Shown: piece by piece, positions 62,342-64,000 of the stretch | Layout of the letters: every line of letters starts with the position of its first letter | Position numbering within the stretch: position 1 is the stretch's first letter | Assembly (NCBI GenBank): GCA_028284345.1 | Contig: JANQRY010000010.1 | Span: 372,001-436,000 of the forward strand | DNA length: 64,000 bases | Direction: 5' to 3' | DNA from: Hyphococcus sp. | GTDB taxonomy: Bacteria; Pseudomonadota; Alphaproteobacteria; Caulobacterales; Parvularculaceae | Made by a program: the position numbers and the translations under genes | The notes under the pieces: generated by a model | Databases searched by the model: none | The model's input: the letters and a program-made list of their open reading frames with translations, nothing else | Told to the model about the DNA's origin: nothing

Positions 62342-64000
62342 CTAGAATTCCTTCGTCAAGCTAAAGCCGAAGGTGCGCGGCGCTCCATATTGGCCGATCG
62401 TTGTCGAGCCCGTGAGAGCATTCGCTGTCTGCGTTTCTGAGAGGTATACATCGTCAGTTGCATTCTTGACAAAGAAAACCGCCGACCAACCTGAATCCGG
62501 GAGTTCCCAATTCAAGTAGGCGTCCACTTGCGTCCGAGCTTCCTGGAAAAGTTCCGGCACGTTGAACTCTGTGAAATAAATATCGTCAACCCACAGAACG
62601 CTGACCGACGGCGTGAAGTCGCCGAACTCGGTCGGGATCGTGTATTGGACGACGCCGTTGATTTGATATTCAGGCGCGTGCGGCAACACATTGCCTGAAA
62701 GATCCTGCTCCCCAAGCGCCGGAAATGTGGGGTCGATGCGCGAGAAGTCCTCAAAGGACGCATCGAGATAGCCTGCATTCAAGTCTATCCTCAAATTTTC
62801 CACCGGCAGGAACGTGAGTTCCGCCTCCGCGCCCCAGACCGTGGCCGACGCCGCATTGCGCGTCACCAGCGAAGTGCCTTCCACGAGGCTAACTTGAAGC
62901 TCCGTATAATCGTAACGGAAGCCCGCAAGATTGGCTCGCATACGGCCGTCCAAAAGCTCCGCTTTGACGCCGATTTCATAGTTTTTCAGCTTCTCCGGCT
63001 CAAACGCTTCTTGCAGACCGCCGATATTGAACCCGCCGGCCTTGAAGCCTTGAGAATACGTGGCGTACGCCAAGACATCATCGGTCGCCTTGTAGCTCAA
63101 CGTAACTTTGGGATCGAAGGAATCTTCGTCTTGCTCCCCCTCAGACGTCAGCGCAAAGAGGAAGGGACGCCCCCGGACAAACGGAGTCGTTAGGTTGATT
63201 TCCGCGGGAGGCAGTTGAAACTCTTCGTCCAGCGTTTTCTTTTCGCTGTTGTATCGCCCGCCAATATCAAGCTGAAGCTGATCCGTAAGATAAATGCTGG
63301 CCTGAGCGAACACGGCCCAAGCGCGGGTTTCAACCTCTCCAAACGCTGCGAAAAATTCATAAAGCGTGTCAGGGTCTTGGCCAAAGTTAAAAAATGGCGG
63401 CGCATAGGGCCCGGTCAGCGACGCGCCGGACCACGGCGCCTCGTTTAGCGCCGAGTTATTTTCGTGGAAATAATATCCGCCCAAAATCAGATCCGCAAAG
63501 TCGCCAAAGCTGTGAGACAAGCGGAGTTCTTCCGTAAACACCGTTGCATCTTCGGTAATGTAGTGGTCGGTCAAAATTAATGAGTAGCCGTCCAGCGTGT
63601 CCTGGTGAAAGTGATAAAAGTCGCGGAAGGTCGAAATAAAGGTTAGCGACGTCGAGTCCGATAAACTCCAGTCCGCCTGCAAGGAAACGCCGTATGTCTC
63701 CATGTCAGTCTTCAGACCGGCGCCGACGAAATCCTGCGGATTGGTATTCGTAAAGCCGCCGAGCAGCTCGCCAAGAAGCGGCGTATTCGGATCGGCGCCG
63801 CCCACTCCGTTGTAGCCGCTCGAAGCATCGTCGATACGCGCGTAGTCCCCAATAACTCGGACAGTAAATGAGTCAGAGAGATCATACTGCAAGTTCGCCC
63901 GGACGTTCTGACTATTCTCGTCCCTGACGTCTTCGCCTGTAAGCAGATTTATCCCATAGCCGTTGCGTTTGACGACGCGGAAGGCGAGCCGCCCCGACAC
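62342..64000 (-). CDS. TonB-dependent receptor, C-terminal part
   Basis: The last 552 or so residues of a barrel; the signal peptide and plug lie beyond the window end. Barrel strands are clear (GGRYNSEKKTLDEEFQLPPA; FDPKVTLSYKATDDVLAYAT; YSQGFKAGGFNIGG; KNYEIGVKAELLDGRMRANL), ending GAPRTFGFSLTKEF with the C-terminal aromatic. The YSQGFKAGGFN signature is of the wide organic-substrate receptor group. It is the upstream neighbour of the amidohydrolase and MFS genes on the same strand but has its own terminator, so it is separately controlled. Ligand is unknown; an aromatic compound would fit. Confidence 0.88.
   Translation of the reverse strand: MSGRLAFRVVKRNGYGINLLTGEDVRDENSQNVRANLQYDLSDSFTVRVIGDYARIDDASSGYNGVGGADPNTPLLGELLGGFTNTNPQDFVGAGLKTDMETYGVSLQADWSLSDSTSLTFISTFRDFYHFHQDTLDGYSLILTDHYITEDATVFTEELRLSHSFGDFADLILGGYYFHENNSALNEAPWSGASLTGPYAPPFFNFGQDPDTLYEFFAAFGEVETRAWAVFAQASIYLTDQLQLDIGGRYNSEKKTLDEEFQLPPAEINLTTPFVRGRPFLFALTSEGEQDEDSFDPKVTLSYKATDDVLAYATYSQGFKAGGFNIGGLQEAFEPEKLKNYEIGVKAELLDGRMRANLAGFRYDYTELQVSLVEGTSLVTRNAASATVWGAEAELTFLPVENLRIDLNAGYLDASFEDFSRIDPTFPALGEQDLSGNVLPHAPEYQINGVVQYTIPTEFGDFTPSVSVLWVDDIYFTEFNVPELFQEARTQVDAYLNWELPDSGWSAVFFVKNATDDVYLSETQTANALTGSTTIGQYGAPRTFGFSLTKEF

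Overview
The window is GC-rich DNA from a Gram-negative bacterium. Three TonB-dependent receptors, an OprB porin, multihaem c-type cytochromes, an HPPD-type aromatic module and Fur-like sites suggest a marine alphaproteobacterium, perhaps near Parvularculaceae/Hyphomonadaceae; this placement is inference. No rRNA, tRNA, CRISPR array or insertion sequence was seen.

Region 1 (1-4141, minus) holds a pentahaem cytochrome, an outer-membrane beta-barrel and a second multihaem cytochrome cut by the window edge; together they look like a porin-cytochrome electron conduit. Region 2 (4452-12284) is a TonB receptor, an acetylpolyamine-amidohydrolase-type deacetylase and a PD40-amidohydrolase fusion, divergent from an AraC regulator. 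Region 3 (12321-19340) is a five-gene minus-strand operon (alpha/beta hydrolase, PaiB-like protein, OprB porin, P5C dehydrogenase, alanine/glycine:cation symporter) divergent from a second, paralogous AraC regulator. Both AraC intergenic regions carry two similar heptamers spaced exactly 21 bp apart. Region 4 (19421-23431) has a siderophore-type TonB receptor with a Fur-like box, a FetB-like permease and a cytochrome b561.

Region 5 (about 23.8-54.2 kb) is the most interesting part: an apparently undescribed lipid/polyketide gene cluster. A five-gene operon encodes a 2761-residue synthase (tandem FMN-reductase-like domains, KS, AT, ACP, KR, DH), a 1303-residue KS-AT-phosphopantetheinyl transferase, a free ACP, an alkaline-phosphatase-superfamily enzyme and an alpha/beta hydrolase. 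It is flanked by a TolC-type channel ending in a SPOR domain and by a membrane-bound HlyD adaptor fused to a degenerate M50-like domain. A second minus-strand block adds two sulfotransferase-like proteins, a SyrP-like TauD dioxygenase, a compact sulfatase-fold protein, a TPR protein, three predicted propeller-like proteins and an acidic protein of unknown function. The simplest reading is that the synthase makes a long reduced chain, it is released and decorated (hydroxyl, sulfate, phospho groups), and it is exported through the adaptor and TolC-like channel. The product is unknown.

Region 6 (54.35-64 kb) is an aromatic-compound module: HPPD with a translationally coupled VOC protein, a divergent MarR regulator, two MFS transporters, a GST, an amidohydrolase-2 enzyme and the C-terminal part of a third TonB receptor.
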